A stretch of 64,000 nucleotides of DNA from Bacillota bacterium (GCA_023388995.1 JAEWFD010000027.1:1-64000), one strand, 5' to 3'; counted from the first letter of the stretch, positions 25,408-34,370 are shown. The notes: generated by a model from the letters alone, not told the origin. Program-made: numbers and translations.

Positions 25408-27066
25408 TTAGGAAAGAAATAATTGAATATCGTCTTCGACCGTTCCGATGCCGGCAATACCGAAGGTATTTACCAAAACATTCGCTACATTTGGCGACAG
25501 GAAAGCTGGAAGCGTTGGTCCTAGATGGATATTTTTAACGCCTAGATATAGCAATGACAAGAGGACAATAACTGCTTTTTGCTCGTACCATGCGATGTTG
25601 AATGCCAACGGCAGATCATTGATATCTTCTAACGCAAATGCTTCTTTCAGTTTCAAGGCAATTAATGCCAATGAATAGGAGTCATTGCATTGACCGGCAT
25701 CCAGCACGCGAGGAATACCATTGATATCACCAAGCGGCAATTTATTGTATTTATACTTTGCACATCCTGCTGTCAAGATTACCGTATCGTTAGGCAATGC
25801 TTTCGCAAAATCAGTATAATAATTGCGTGATTTAGAACGGCCATCACAACCTGCCATCACGAAGAACTTCTTAATGGCACCGGATTTCACTGCATCCACA
25901 ACTTTGTCAGCAAGCTGCAATACTTGATTGTGAGCAAAGCCGCCAATGATTTCTCCGGTTTCAATTTCTTTTGGTGCCGGACATTGTTTTGCACAAGCAA
26001 TTAATTCGCTGAAGTCTTTTTCATCGCCGTTCATGCCAGGAATGTGCTTGCATCCGCTGTAGCCAGCTGCACCGGTTGTAAACAAACGTTCTTGATAGCT
26101 TGCTTTTGGCGGAACAATGCAGTTTGTAGTCATCAAGATTGCACCTTGGAAGGATTCAAACTCTTCATTTTGCTTCCACCAGGCATTTCCATAGTTCCCA
26201 ACAAAATGGCTGTACTTCTTGAATGCAGGGTAATAGTGGGCAGGAAGCATTTCGGAATGTGTGTAAATATCGACACCTGTTCCTTCGGTTTGCTTCAAAA
26301 GTGCTTCTAAATCCTTCAAATCATGTCCGGAAACAAGAATTCCCGGATTTTTGCCGACTCCGATGTTCACTTTGGTAATTTCCGGATTGCCATAAGTTCC
26401 TGTATTCGCTTTGTCCAGCAAGGCCATTCCGGATACTCCGACTTCCCCTGTTTTCAACGTCAAGGCAATTAATTCTTCCACGCTTAAATTATCGTTCACC
26501 AAGCTAGCAAGTGCTTCTTGCATTGCGATATTGATGGCTTCATCGTCATAACTCAATGCATTCGCATGTTTCATATAAGCTGCAAGTCCTTTCAGACCAT
26601 ATGTAATCAATTCACGCAAGCTGCGAACATCTTCATCTTTGGTTGCCAAGACACCAACTTCCGGTGCATTCGCTTTTTGATCCAGCAACTCATGATAATT
26701 GACACTGCGATCATCAACATCCCATAAGGCAGCTGCAGATAAGCCGGAAATGCTGTTTAAGCTTAATAGCGCAGCCCTTTTGATCCGCAATGTCTCTTTG
26801 ATGCGAGCATAAAATACTTCCGTATCAAAGTTGGCATTTGTGATCGTTGTAAACAAGTTCAAGGTAATCATATGATTCACAGAAGGCTCAACAACCTTTT
26901 GTTCATTGCGTAATTTTGTCGTTACTTCTGCCAAGCCTTTTGTAACGTAAATCAGTAAATCTTGAATATTAGATAATTCGGGTGATTTGCCGCAAACACC
27001 AAACTTCGTACATCCAGTACAATTGGCCGTTTCCTGGCATTGATAACAAAACATATTTTGTTCCAT
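25408..27066 (-). CDS. hcp: Hybrid cluster protein (hydroxylamine reductase / NO detoxification)
   Basis: Iron-sulfur protein of 552 residues with the hybrid 4Fe-2O-2S cluster. N-terminal cysteines for the 4Fe-4S cluster are in CYQCQETANCTGCTKFGVCGK (residues 5 onward); the C-terminal cluster ligands include the ATKDED, SGHDL, GYSGCKHI, AGCDGR and DAGQCNDSY segments. Family members reduce hydroxylamine and NO and protect anaerobes from nitrosative stress. Cytoplasmic. It has its own promoter with an Hcp-regulator type palindrome, and the adjacent upstream gene codes for a Crp/Fnr protein. Confidence 0.97.
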   Translation of the reverse strand: MEQNMFCYQCQETANCTGCTKFGVCGKSPELSNIQDLLIYVTKGLAEVTTKLRNEQKVVEPSVNHMITLNLFTTITNANFDTEVFYARIKETLRIKRAALLSLNSISGLSAAALWDVDDRSVNYHELLDQKANAPEVGVLATKDEDVRSLRELITYGLKGLAAYMKHANALSYDDEAINIAMQEALASLVNDNLSVEELIALTLKTGEVGVSGMALLDKANTGTYGNPEITKVNIGVGKNPGILVSGHDLKDLEALLKQTEGTGVDIYTHSEMLPAHYYPAFKKYSHFVGNYGNAWWKQNEEFESFQGAILMTTNCIVPPKASYQERLFTTGAAGYSGCKHIPGMNGDEKDFSELIACAKQCPAPKEIETGEIIGGFAHNQVLQLADKVVDAVKSGAIKKFFVMAGCDGRSKSRNYYTDFAKALPNDTVILTAGCAKYKYNKLPLGDINGIPRVLDAGQCNDSYSLALIALKLKEAFALEDINDLPLAFNIAWYEQKAVIVLLSLLYLGVKNIHLGPTLPAFLSPNVANVLVNTFGIAGIGTVEDDIQLFLS

Positions 27067-27098
27067 TTTTTAATCTTCCTTTCGTCATAACAAAGAGT

Positions 27099-27141
27099 AT
27101 CTTAAACAATTTCATAAAAAAAAGCTGTAACATATGTTACA
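27099..27141 (-). promoter_or_regulatory. hcp promoter with Crp/Fnr-type (HcpR-like) operator
   Basis: Operator TGTAACATATGTTACA (27126-27141) is a perfect 16-base palindrome containing GTAAC-N4-GTTAC, the form I recall for HcpR sites in clostridia. A -10-like TAAGAT (27099-27104) puts the start near 27092, so the operator centre is at about -41.5, the class II activation position. No good -35 is present, as expected for an activated promoter. Confidence 0.65.
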
Positions 27142-27143
27142 AC
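27116..27143 (-). terminator. Terminator of the Crp/Fnr regulator gene
   Basis: The hcp operator palindrome extended to an eight-pair hairpin (27124-27143, one G-U pair), beginning at the regulator stop codon and followed by eight T. The same sequence would act as RNA terminator and DNA operator. Confidence 0.7.
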
Positions 27144-27814
27144 TAAAGACAATTCGCCATTGCTTCCCGATCCAGTATCTGAACCACATCTAAATCTAAA
27201 GAAATCAAATCTTCCTTGCACATCAGGCCTAGTTCCCGCGACAATGAGGGACGGGTTACATTCAAATATGCCGCCAGCTGCTCCCGCTTCAACGGCAAAT
27301 GGATGTATTTCTGCCCATGATCCAGTTCAAACAAATAGCGGACAATCTTCCCGCGCAAGCTGCCGCTGGATAACAACAGCACCTTCTGATTCAGAAAATA
27401 AGCCTTCCCTGCCAAAACAGACAGCAAATTACGCATGATTTTCGCATGCGCCTGACAATTTCCCATGCAGCTTTGCGTCAAAAACTCTTTGGGAATTTCC
27501 AAGATCAGGCAGTCTGTCAGGCAAACAGCATAATAGCTGTACTCCACTTGATTTAAAAACAAGAATACTTCGCCGAATACCTGCTGTTCATCAATTTTAT
27601 TGACCAAATAGCGCTTGCCATCCATCGTATCCTTGCAGACGGCAACTGTCCCCTCCAGCAGCACATACAAGGAAAGCGGCGGATCCATCTGGCTAAAAAC
27701 GACATCCTGCTTCTGATACTGCTTGGTATACGCCTTGGAACAAGTCAATACCAAATCAATTTCTTCCGCTGTCATCGTTTGAAAGATATCGTGTTTGGAT
27801 AAATCGATGTTCAT
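27143..27814 (-). CDS. Crp/Fnr family regulator, probable HcpR
   Basis: 223 residues: an N-terminal cyclic-nucleotide-binding-like beta barrel (about residues 10-125) and a C-terminal helix-turn-helix (REQLAAYLNVTRPSLSREL, about residues 183-201). There is no N-terminal Fnr-type four-cysteine cluster. Location next to hcp and a matching palindrome in the hcp promoter suggest that it is the nitrosative-stress activator HcpR; haem or NO sensing is known for some HcpR but is not visible here. It overlaps the end of the RelA/SpoT-like gene (ATGA). Confidence 0.85.
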   Translation of the reverse strand: MNIDLSKHDIFQTMTAEEIDLVLTCSKAYTKQYQKQDVVFSQMDPPLSLYVLLEGTVAVCKDTMDGKRYLVNKIDEQQVFGEVFLFLNQVEYSYYAVCLTDCLILEIPKEFLTQSCMGNCQAHAKIMRNLLSVLAGKAYFLNQKVLLLSSGSLRGKIVRYLFELDHGQKYIHLPLKREQLAAYLNVTRPSLSRELGLMCKEDLISLDLDVVQILDREAMANCL

Positions 27815-29202
27815 GCCAGATAACCCTCTTTGTGCCGGAAGTAGCTGATAATCAAGTCCTTCAGCTCATGCATGAGATTGACCTGATATTTGGTCCATGC
27901 AGCGTAATCAGTGATTTCATATGCAAATACATCACAGAACTTGGTGATATAAGGAACCAAACCGTCCAGTTTTTCTTCATGCAAGATCGAACTGTTTCCG
28001 ATTTCTACCAAACTGATTGCGATTGTTGCAAGTAGTTCGTTAATAATTTCCTGTATTTCCGGTTCCTCAAAATGGATTTGCAAGCTGCGGTAGATTGAAT
28101 CCTTTGCGAAACGATCTCGATATAAGGAAACGAACAATTTGAAATTCGTATCATTGCTTTCCGGCATCAGAACAAACAGCATCCGGAAAAAAACATACCA
28201 TTCAAAATCACTATGCATATACCATAAAAAGGCGCTGCTGATGATTTGCGTAAAACGATCTTCGCTGTAAATCTCATCATCAAAGAGAATCGGACTTTCA
28301 AAATCCAGTTTCTCAAACTTGATTTCTTCCAGCCGATTGGCGATATTCACATAAACAGACTGATCTTCTTGTTTGCTTACTTGCTGGCAATGATAGAGAT
28401 AGTGGCTAAGCAAATCACATTCATTCTTGAAGTTGATTGTGAAACCGATGGATTCCTGAATCTTATCAATGAAGATATCATTGATGGATTTGGCAATTAC
28501 CTGTTTCATTGTATGTTCATCCAAGGTGCGGTTTTTCATCTGGATCTGCTGCATCTCGTTGTAGATGATATTGAGCTGGCTGTCAATGCTATGCAAAGAC
28601 ATCCGCAGTGAATTCAACAATTGCCTGATGAATTCATTGTTTAAGGAGTAATTGTTGTTTTTGTAAACAATCTTATGTTCTATCTCCGACCAGAAGGTAA
28701 AGACAATCGCTTTGATTTGCAGCTCAAAATTGACTTTTTTTCCGCCTATCTGGCAGTGGCCGTCAATGCGGTAGACTTCATAGCCGTTTTTTTGCAGTTG
28801 CGGCTGCGGCATATCCAAGTCAAAGAAAATATTCGGAAATTTATCATTGTAGTAAAGGCCATGTTCTGCTTGAATATGAAATACGGAGTGAATGCGTTCA
28901 TACAGGTGTTTTTCTTCCTTAATAAACTGACATTTGATCGTCACGCCCACCACATCATGCAAAGAATCGATCACCTCTTCCCCGCTGTTCATATCCAGAT
29001 ATAACTTGTTGCGGATCATCTTTTCCCGCAAGCTGATTGGTGACTTGATGCGCGAGGATAATTCGATAATGCTGTCCTCCGTCGCAGTAAGCACGCTTTT
29101 CAAACATTGCATAATCCGCACTTCTGCTTCAATGAAATCATCTCTGCGTTTTGTCAGTACATCACATGCCTCATCCAGTACATCAAATAATTCCAGTCTC
29201 AT
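27811..29202 (-). CDS. RelA/SpoT-domain protein with long C-terminal extension
   Basis: About 463 residues. The N-terminal 200 residues align with small alarmone synthetases: RIKSPISLREKM (residue 51 on), HDVVGV (Asp83), NGYEVYR (139 on), ELQIK (160 on) and WSEIEHKIVYK (171 on). The usual NGYxSxH is changed (Ser to Val, His to Arg), so (p)ppGpp synthesis is uncertain. The C-terminal 260 residues are helical and of unknown function. No hydrolase domain. ATG at 29202 chosen over an upstream GTG. Fifteen bases after rsmF and overlapping the regulator, so probably co-transcribed with both. Confidence 0.75.
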   Translation of the reverse strand: MRLELFDVLDEACDVLTKRRDDFIEAEVRIMQCLKSVLTATEDSIIELSSRIKSPISLREKMIRNKLYLDMNSGEEVIDSLHDVVGVTIKCQFIKEEKHLYERIHSVFHIQAEHGLYYNDKFPNIFFDLDMPQPQLQKNGYEVYRIDGHCQIGGKKVNFELQIKAIVFTFWSEIEHKIVYKNNNYSLNNEFIRQLLNSLRMSLHSIDSQLNIIYNEMQQIQMKNRTLDEHTMKQVIAKSINDIFIDKIQESIGFTINFKNECDLLSHYLYHCQQVSKQEDQSVYVNIANRLEEIKFEKLDFESPILFDDEIYSEDRFTQIISSAFLWYMHSDFEWYVFFRMLFVLMPESNDTNFKLFVSLYRDRFAKDSIYRSLQIHFEEPEIQEIINELLATIAISLVEIGNSSILHEEKLDGLVPYITKFCDVFAYEITDYAAWTKYQVNLMHELKDLIISYFRHKEGYLA

Positions 29203-29217
29203 ATTCACACACCCTTT

Positions 29218-30561
29218 CTAGCGCAATCGCAGTCCTTTGGGATAATGATTTTTTATCCGGCCATCACTTACTTTTCCAAATCCCAGCGGAAATCCTTCTA
29301 CCTGTACGCTGCAATATCCAGCTTGCAAGGATTGCTTCACTGCTATTTCTTCACCGCGCAAATAGGCAAACAGTGCCGGATCGCGGCGATCCAGGGAAAT
29401 GGCATTGCAATAGTCTGTTCCCTGCCAAGCGCGATACATATGGTGATGAGGTTTAAGATATCCTTTGCTTAGTTCTCCAAGCAAGACACCGCTGCGGAGC
29501 ACTTTGATCCCGGCCAGCGAAGGCAGTTGTTTTGGTTCATACAAAATCATGTCTTTGTGCTGCACAAGCCGCTGTACATCAATATCAGATAGCTGCTTCC
29601 TCACAAATGCCAGAATAGCAGGATCGCCGACAGGACGCAAGCGCTCAACCTTCTTCAACGAACGTGCAGCACCATCTATCTTTTGAATCTTTGCAATGAA
29701 ATGACCCTCTCCGCCATCCATCGGATAGATCCGGCGTACATCGGCATGGTCAATACCGGGATATGGCAATCCTTGCCGGCCAAATGAAACACCTGCATCA
29801 AGCAGTATTGCATCCGGATGCTTGCTTAAAAAAGAAGCAATCAATCCTTCATTTTCTTCAAGCGCAAAGGTGCAAGTAGAATACACGAGTGTTCCACCCG
29901 GGCGCAAGCATGTAAACCCATCTTCTAAAATCGGCAGCTGCCGCACCGCACAGCTAGCTGCATGGGCCAAGCTCCATTCCGTTTGTGCTTGGTCTTCTTT
30001 GCGAAACATGCCCTCACCGCTGCAAGGTGCATCAACCAATACTTTATCAAAAAAGTCCGGTAACGCTGCTGCGATCTGACTGGTGGCAGAATTGGTAATA
30101 ATGGCATTGGAAATACCCATACGCTCTATATTAGAAAGCAAAATCTGAGCTCGTGACGAAACAAATTCATTGGCAACCAGCAATCCCATTTCATTCAGGC
30201 GACCGGCAATCTGAGTGCTTTTGCCCCCCGGTGCTGCACATAAGTCCAAAACTGTATCACTGCCGGATGGAGCCAATACTTCAACTGCCGATCCGGCTGA
30301 TGGCTCCTGCATATAAAACAGTCCTGCCAAATGCAGCGGATGATTGCCGCTGAGAGTATCATCCACATAAAAACTATCTGTCGCAAAAGGTGTTGCTTGA
30401 ATTTCAAAGTCAAGCATCTCTTGCAGTTTTGTGATATCCCCTTTCAACGGATTCAGGCGAATGCCGCGGTATGGGGGCTCGCTATGCATTTGTTTCAAAC
30501 GAGCAAGATCTTCCTCGGGAAGATAGCCTTGCATTCGTTCCCAAAATTGATTCAGACTCAT
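29218..30561 (-). CDS. rRNA cytosine-C5 methyltransferase (RsmF/YebU family)
   Basis: SAM-dependent methyltransferase of 447 residues. The Nol1/Nop2/Sun motifs are clear: LCAAPGGKSTQIAGRL for SAM binding, DAPCSGEGMFRKE (motif IV) and YSTCTFALEENE with the catalytic cysteine (motif VI). The C-terminal 150 residues form a PUA-like RNA-binding region as in RsmF. Exact target cytidine cannot be told from sequence. The start overlaps the ribF stop (ATGA). Confidence 0.93.
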   Translation of the reverse strand: MSLNQFWERMQGYLPEEDLARLKQMHSEPPYRGIRLNPLKGDITKLQEMLDFEIQATPFATDSFYVDDTLSGNHPLHLAGLFYMQEPSAGSAVEVLAPSGSDTVLDLCAAPGGKSTQIAGRLNEMGLLVANEFVSSRAQILLSNIERMGISNAIITNSATSQIAAALPDFFDKVLVDAPCSGEGMFRKEDQAQTEWSLAHAASCAVRQLPILEDGFTCLRPGGTLVYSTCTFALEENEGLIASFLSKHPDAILLDAGVSFGRQGLPYPGIDHADVRRIYPMDGGEGHFIAKIQKIDGAARSLKKVERLRPVGDPAILAFVRKQLSDIDVQRLVQHKDMILYEPKQLPSLAGIKVLRSGVLLGELSKGYLKPHHHMYRAWQGTDYCNAISLDRRDPALFAYLRGEEIAVKQSLQAGYCSVQVEGFPLGFGKVSDGRIKNHYPKGLRLR

Positions 30562-31490
30562 TTTGCTTCCTCGAAATACACTCTTGTTTCGTGCTCATCA
30601 ATCTGCATCCGTGCAATCAGTTCATCGATGGATGCAAACTTTGCTTCCGGCCGCAAATACGAAAGAAAGCGAACTTGCAGCAGTTCTCCGTAAATCATTT
30701 TATGAAAATCCAAAATATGCACTTCAATCGAAATGGTATCACTGGTATTAAAAGTTGGATTGTATCCAATATTGATCATTGCATGATATTGCTGCTGGTC
30801 ATAAACAACTTCGCCGATATAGACACCACGTTTCGGTATGATATAAAAGTCCTTTAATTTCACATTGGCTGTTGGAAATCCGATGTTGCGCCCTTGTTGC
30901 CGGCCAGGAATAACATATCCTTCTACCTGATAGGGACGAGACAATAAGGTGGTAACCAACGACATGTTTCCGGCTTCAATCTCATTTGTAATGCGCGTAG
31001 AAGAAATCTTCAATCCTTCATATGTAATTTCAGGTACTTCCTGTACTTTGAACGTTGCTTTAGCGTATTCCTTTAACCACTGCACACTGCCTTCCCCTTT
31101 GGCACCGAAGCGAAAATCAAAACCGCATACCAAATGACGAATTGACAAAGGAATCAAAATTTGATCTGCAAATACTGTTGGTGATAAAGTTGCCAGCTCT
31201 TTCGTAAATTCCACTAAGACAAAGTAGTCAAAACCTAGTTCCAATGCCCAGCGGGCACGATCTTGCAAGCTGGAAATATGCGTCATTTGATCGATGCCTT
31301 TTAAGACTACCCAGGGATCGGGATCAAACGTAATAATAGCACTATGTAAATTTTGCTTTTTTGCTGCCGCTAATGTAGCCTGAAAAAGACCTTGATGTCC
31401 TACATGAAAGCCGTCAAAATAGCCGATACAAGCTGCCATCTGCTTTGTGGAAGCAATGGGCTGTCCTAATTTTACCTCTATGATTTCCAT
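30558..31490 (-). CDS. ribF: Bifunctional riboflavin kinase / FAD synthetase
   Basis: Makes FMN and FAD from riboflavin. 310 residues: N-terminal adenylyltransferase with GYFDGFHVGHQGLF, C-terminal kinase with GRNIGFPTANV. Start at 31490 chosen for the AGGAG site five bases upstream; the longer frame runs into truB. It follows truB directly, the usual truB-ribF order. Confidence 0.97.
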   Translation of the reverse strand: MEIIEVKLGQPIASTKQMAACIGYFDGFHVGHQGLFQATLAAAKKQNLHSAIITFDPDPWVVLKGIDQMTHISSLQDRARWALELGFDYFVLVEFTKELATLSPTVFADQILIPLSIRHLVCGFDFRFGAKGEGSVQWLKEYAKATFKVQEVPEITYEGLKISSTRITNEIEAGNMSLVTTLLSRPYQVEGYVIPGRQQGRNIGFPTANVKLKDFYIIPKRGVYIGEVVYDQQQYHAMINIGYNPTFNTSDTISIEVHILDFHKMIYGELLQVRFLSYLRPEAKFASIDELIARMQIDEHETRVYFEEAK

Positions 31491-31498
31491 ACATTCTC

Positions 31499-32356
31499 CT
31501 ACCACAATCCGCGTACGCATTGATATAACGTACCAGCATCTGTTGTTTCTAGTTTTTCGTACATGGCAATGGCCTGGTTCTCATGGACCAGCAACACCAA
31601 CGGTTCTTCGCGGTCTAAAGTTAGTTTCTTGCCATTCTTAACATCATCGATATTAGGACATTCCTGCAGCGGATACCCGTTTAATCCTTCTAAAATAGGA
31701 ATCCAGGTAAAGTGTCCTTCTTCAATCTCTTTGAGTGTCGAGCTTTGTTCCAGCGTAAATGTTCCGACACGAGTCCGAACCAATTCATCCATATGTGCAA
31801 TACTGCCGTATTGCTTTGCAATATCAACACATAAAGTCCGCACATACGTTCCTGCTGAACAATCTACTGTAAAAGATACATATTCCTGTTCAATATCCCC
31901 AAGCTGCAAATCATAAAGCTCGATGTCTCTTGCTTTTCGCTCAACTTGAATTCCTTCACGGGCATATTCATAGAGTTTTTTGCCATTGATTTTTACAGCG
32001 GATACCATCGGCGGAATCTGCTTTTGCTTGCCGATCATGTTCTTCATGATAGCACGAAGCACAGCCTCATCAAGGGGCAATGAAACCGGTTCTTGTGCTG
32101 TAACGGCACCATCTCTATCTTCTGTATCGGTAGCAATGCCCATCCGCAGCCGTCCCCGATATTGCTTGGTTGTATCTTCCATAAACTGAATGGCTTTGCA
32201 GCCTTTGTTTACAAAAACAACCAAAACTCCTTCTACATTGGGATCCAAGGTTCCGCTATGACCGACTTTTTTTGTTTTCAATATACGACGCAAGCGGTTT
32301 ACAACATCATGGCTTGTCATCTTCTTTTCTTTTCTTACAACAATAATTCCATCCAT
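31499..32356 (-). CDS. truB: tRNA pseudouridine-55 synthase
   Basis: Makes pseudouridine 55 in the T-arm of tRNA. 285 residues; the catalytic motif VGHSGTLDPNVEGVL (Asp nucleophile) follows the N-terminal MDGIIVVRKEKKMTSHDVV. I chose the ATG at 32356 because it aligns with family N-termini, although the nearest strong site AAAGGAGG is 26 bases away with a small hairpin between. Separated from its usual partner rbfA by two genes, one of them on the opposite strand. Confidence 0.95.
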   Translation of the reverse strand: MDGIIVVRKEKKMTSHDVVNRLRRILKTKKVGHSGTLDPNVEGVLVVFVNKGCKAIQFMEDTTKQYRGRLRMGIATDTEDRDGAVTAQEPVSLPLDEAVLRAIMKNMIGKQKQIPPMVSAVKINGKKLYEYAREGIQVERKARDIELYDLQLGDIEQEYVSFTVDCSAGTYVRTLCVDIAKQYGSIAHMDELVRTRVGTFTLEQSSTLKEIEEGHFTWIPILEGLNGYPLQECPNIDDVKNGKKLTLDREEPLVLLVHENQAIAMYEKLETTDAGTLYQCVRGLW

Positions 32357-32422
32357 ATGTGATCCGGGATATTCCCGTCCATCCTCCTTTTGATGAGCAA
32401 TATGCAAATACGATGTACAACA

Positions 32423-32452
32423 TTGATATTATAGCAAAAAGAGTGGTATAAT
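32423..32452 (+). promoter_or_regulatory. Promoter of the M42 peptidase gene
   Basis: TTGATA, 18-bp spacer, TATAAT with extended TGG: 47 bases before the ATG at 32499. Confidence 0.75.
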
Positions 32453-32457
32453 AGCAA
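32428..32457 (-). promoter_or_regulatory. Promoter of the truB operon
   Basis: Minus strand TTGCTA (32452-32457), 18-bp spacer, TATAAT (32428-32433). It occupies practically the same bases as the opposite-strand promoter of the peptidase gene. Confidence 0.6.
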
Positions 32458-32498
32458 AGAAATGCAAGTAAATGATACAAGACAGGAGGATTTCCATC

Positions 32499-33539
32499 AT
32501 GCAGCTTAATTTTGATGCACAGCTGATCAAGCAGTATACCAATGAAATATTTGCAATCGGCAGCCCGACAGGATATACGAAAGAGGCAATTTCTTATTTA
32601 GATACAGTTTGCCAAGGGTTTGGCTATGAAACATCCCTTACGGAAAAAGGCAACTTGATGGTTTTTGTACCTGGTCAGACAAATACCAAAACCATTGCCT
32701 TAAGTGCTCATGTGGATACATTAGGATTGATGGTGCGCAGCATCAAGGGCGACGGAAAGCTGGCAGTGACCAAATTAGGTGGTCCTATCATGCATACTTT
32801 AGACGGAGAATATTGTACAATCATCACACGTTCCAATCAACGCTATACAGGAACAATTTTAAGTACTTCCCCGGCATCCCATGTCTACAAAGATGCAGAC
32901 AGTGCTCAGCGAACTGAGGAAACAATGGAAATCCGCATCGATGAGGTTGTAAAAACACGGGATGATGTCTTGAAACTGGGTATTCAAAATGGTGACATTG
33001 TTGTAATTGATCCCAAAACAACGATCTGCGAAAGCGGTTATATCAAGTCCCGCTTTATCGATGACAAAATGTCCGTTGTCATGATGCTTGCGCTGCTGGA
33101 AACGTATCAGAAACAACAAATCAAACCATACTATGATACATACTTCATCATTACCACATACGAAGAAGTTGGTCATGGCAGCTCATATTTGCCAGCACAC
33201 ATTCAAGAAGTACTCGCCATTGATATGGGCTGCATCGGTCTTGATCTGGCATGTACAGAACATGATGTATCCATCTGCGCAAAAGACTCCAGCGGTCCTT
33301 ATGACTATGAGATGGTGTCAAAACTTGCTTCCTTGGCAAAGACTCACGTTATCTCTCATGCAATTGATATCTATCCTTATTATGGATCAGATGTCAGTGC
33401 AGCGCTTCGTGGCGGAAATAACATCAAGGGAGCTTTGATTGGTACCGGTGTTCATGCCAGCCATGGCATGGAACGCACTCACATGGATGGCGTTAACGCT
33501 ACGCTGCAATTAATGCATCACTATCTGCAAGCAGAATAA
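32499..33539 (+). CDS. M42 family metallopeptidase (glutamyl aminopeptidase/endoglucanase-like)
   Basis: Cytoplasmic dinuclear-metal aminopeptidase of 346 residues. Metal and catalytic landmarks of the family are present: SAHVDTLGLMV, the FIDDKMSVVMML segment with the bridging Asp, TTYEEVGHGSS with the Glu pair, AIDMGC and a C-terminal HASHGMERTH. AGGAGG precedes the ATG at 32499. It stands alone on the plus strand between the rbfA and truB operons. Confidence 0.94.
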   Translation: MQLNFDAQLIKQYTNEIFAIGSPTGYTKEAISYLDTVCQGFGYETSLTEKGNLMVFVPGQTNTKTIALSAHVDTLGLMVRSIKGDGKLAVTKLGGPIMHTLDGEYCTIITRSNQRYTGTILSTSPASHVYKDADSAQRTEETMEIRIDEVVKTRDDVLKLGIQNGDIVVIDPKTTICESGYIKSRFIDDKMSVVMMLALLETYQKQQIKPYYDTYFIITTYEEVGHGSSYLPAHIQEVLAIDMGCIGLDLACTEHDVSICAKDSSGPYDYEMVSKLASLAKTHVISHAIDIYPYYGSDVSAALRGGNNIKGALIGTGVHASHGMERTHMDGVNATLQLMHHYLQAE

Positions 33540-33554
33540 TACAACATAACCCAG

Positions 33555-33584
33555 AACAGGAGCGCCCGATAGGTACTCCTGTTT
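33555..33584 (+). terminator. Possible terminator after the M42 peptidase
   Basis: Stem AACAGGAG / CTCCTGTT with a 13-base loop, followed by only a short T-run. Confidence 0.45.
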
Positions 33585-33645
33585 ACTAGTTATCACGTAT
33601 TTGTTCTAAGCTGTAAGCTGATATCCATTGGCATATTGAGAATAA

Positions 33646-34206
33646 CTAATCGTTCAATTTGATACCAAGCTCTTGCAGCTTTTTCAGAATACTTTCTTGA
33701 TCAAATCTCTCTGCTCCCAACCCAGCTAATATATAGTGAAATCGCTCTTTGTCACTTGTTGATATGTACCTTTTGTTTATCACTCTATGAATCAGATCAT
33801 CAAATTCATAATAATACAAAGATAAAGAAATTGTCGAAACTCTTTCTTCCAAATCGCAGTATTCATCTAGTTCATAATTTATTTTATCTAGTGGCATCGT
33901 ACTATAAAAACCAAATCGCTCATTGAATATCTCCATAGAATGCAAAGAAAATGTAAACTTCCATTGCTCATTAAAATATGTATCTGCTTCAAGAAACTGA
34001 ATTATTTGCTCGAAATCCTGTTCTGTTTCTTCGTAATACTGCTTTAAATCTGTTTTCTTAATCACATAAGAAATATTTATTTGCTTTCTTATTCTACTCT
34101 TTATTTCGTTAAAATGTTTATAGTTTAGATAGGCAGTAACTCCGGCAAATAGAAAAATCGCAATACATATTGAAATTAAAACTGCTTTAGCATTCCTTTT
34201 TTTCAT
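33646..34206 (-). CDS. Membrane-anchored protein of unknown function
   Basis: About 186 residues: a basic N-terminus (MKKRNAK), one hydrophobic helix (about residues 8-27), then a mainly helical, charged, probably extracellular domain rich in Glu, Tyr and Phe. No family recognised. The start is uncertain: the ATG at 34206 gives a proper N-in anchor but has only a weak AGGT site. AT-rich compared with the ribosome-assembly genes around it and inserted between rbfA and the M42 gene, which may mean it was acquired. Confidence 0.6.
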   Translation of the reverse strand: MKKRNAKAVLISICIAIFLFAGVTAYLNYKHFNEIKSRIRKQINISYVIKKTDLKQYYEETEQDFEQIIQFLEADTYFNEQWKFTFSLHSMEIFNERFGFYSTMPLDKINYELDEYCDLEERVSTISLSLYYYEFDDLIHRVINKRYISTSDKERFHYILAGLGAERFDQESILKKLQELGIKLND

Positions 34207-34337
34207 TGTGAGATAACCTGCTCCCGAATCCTTTCTCGTATACATTGCCCTTCTTTACTACTTCTGAATTACATTATTTTGTTAATATTTTATCAGATCA
34301 ATACTATTAATGCAAATTACTTTCTATCTACTGCAAT

Positions 34338-34364
34338 AAAAAAGAGTACCACTAGGATACTCTT
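34338..34364 (-). terminator. Terminator after rbfA
   Basis: Minus strand AAGAGTA-TCC / GG-TACTCTT stem with one bulge and a TAGT loop, followed by six T. Confidence 0.85.
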
Positions 34365-34370
34365 CCGCAT

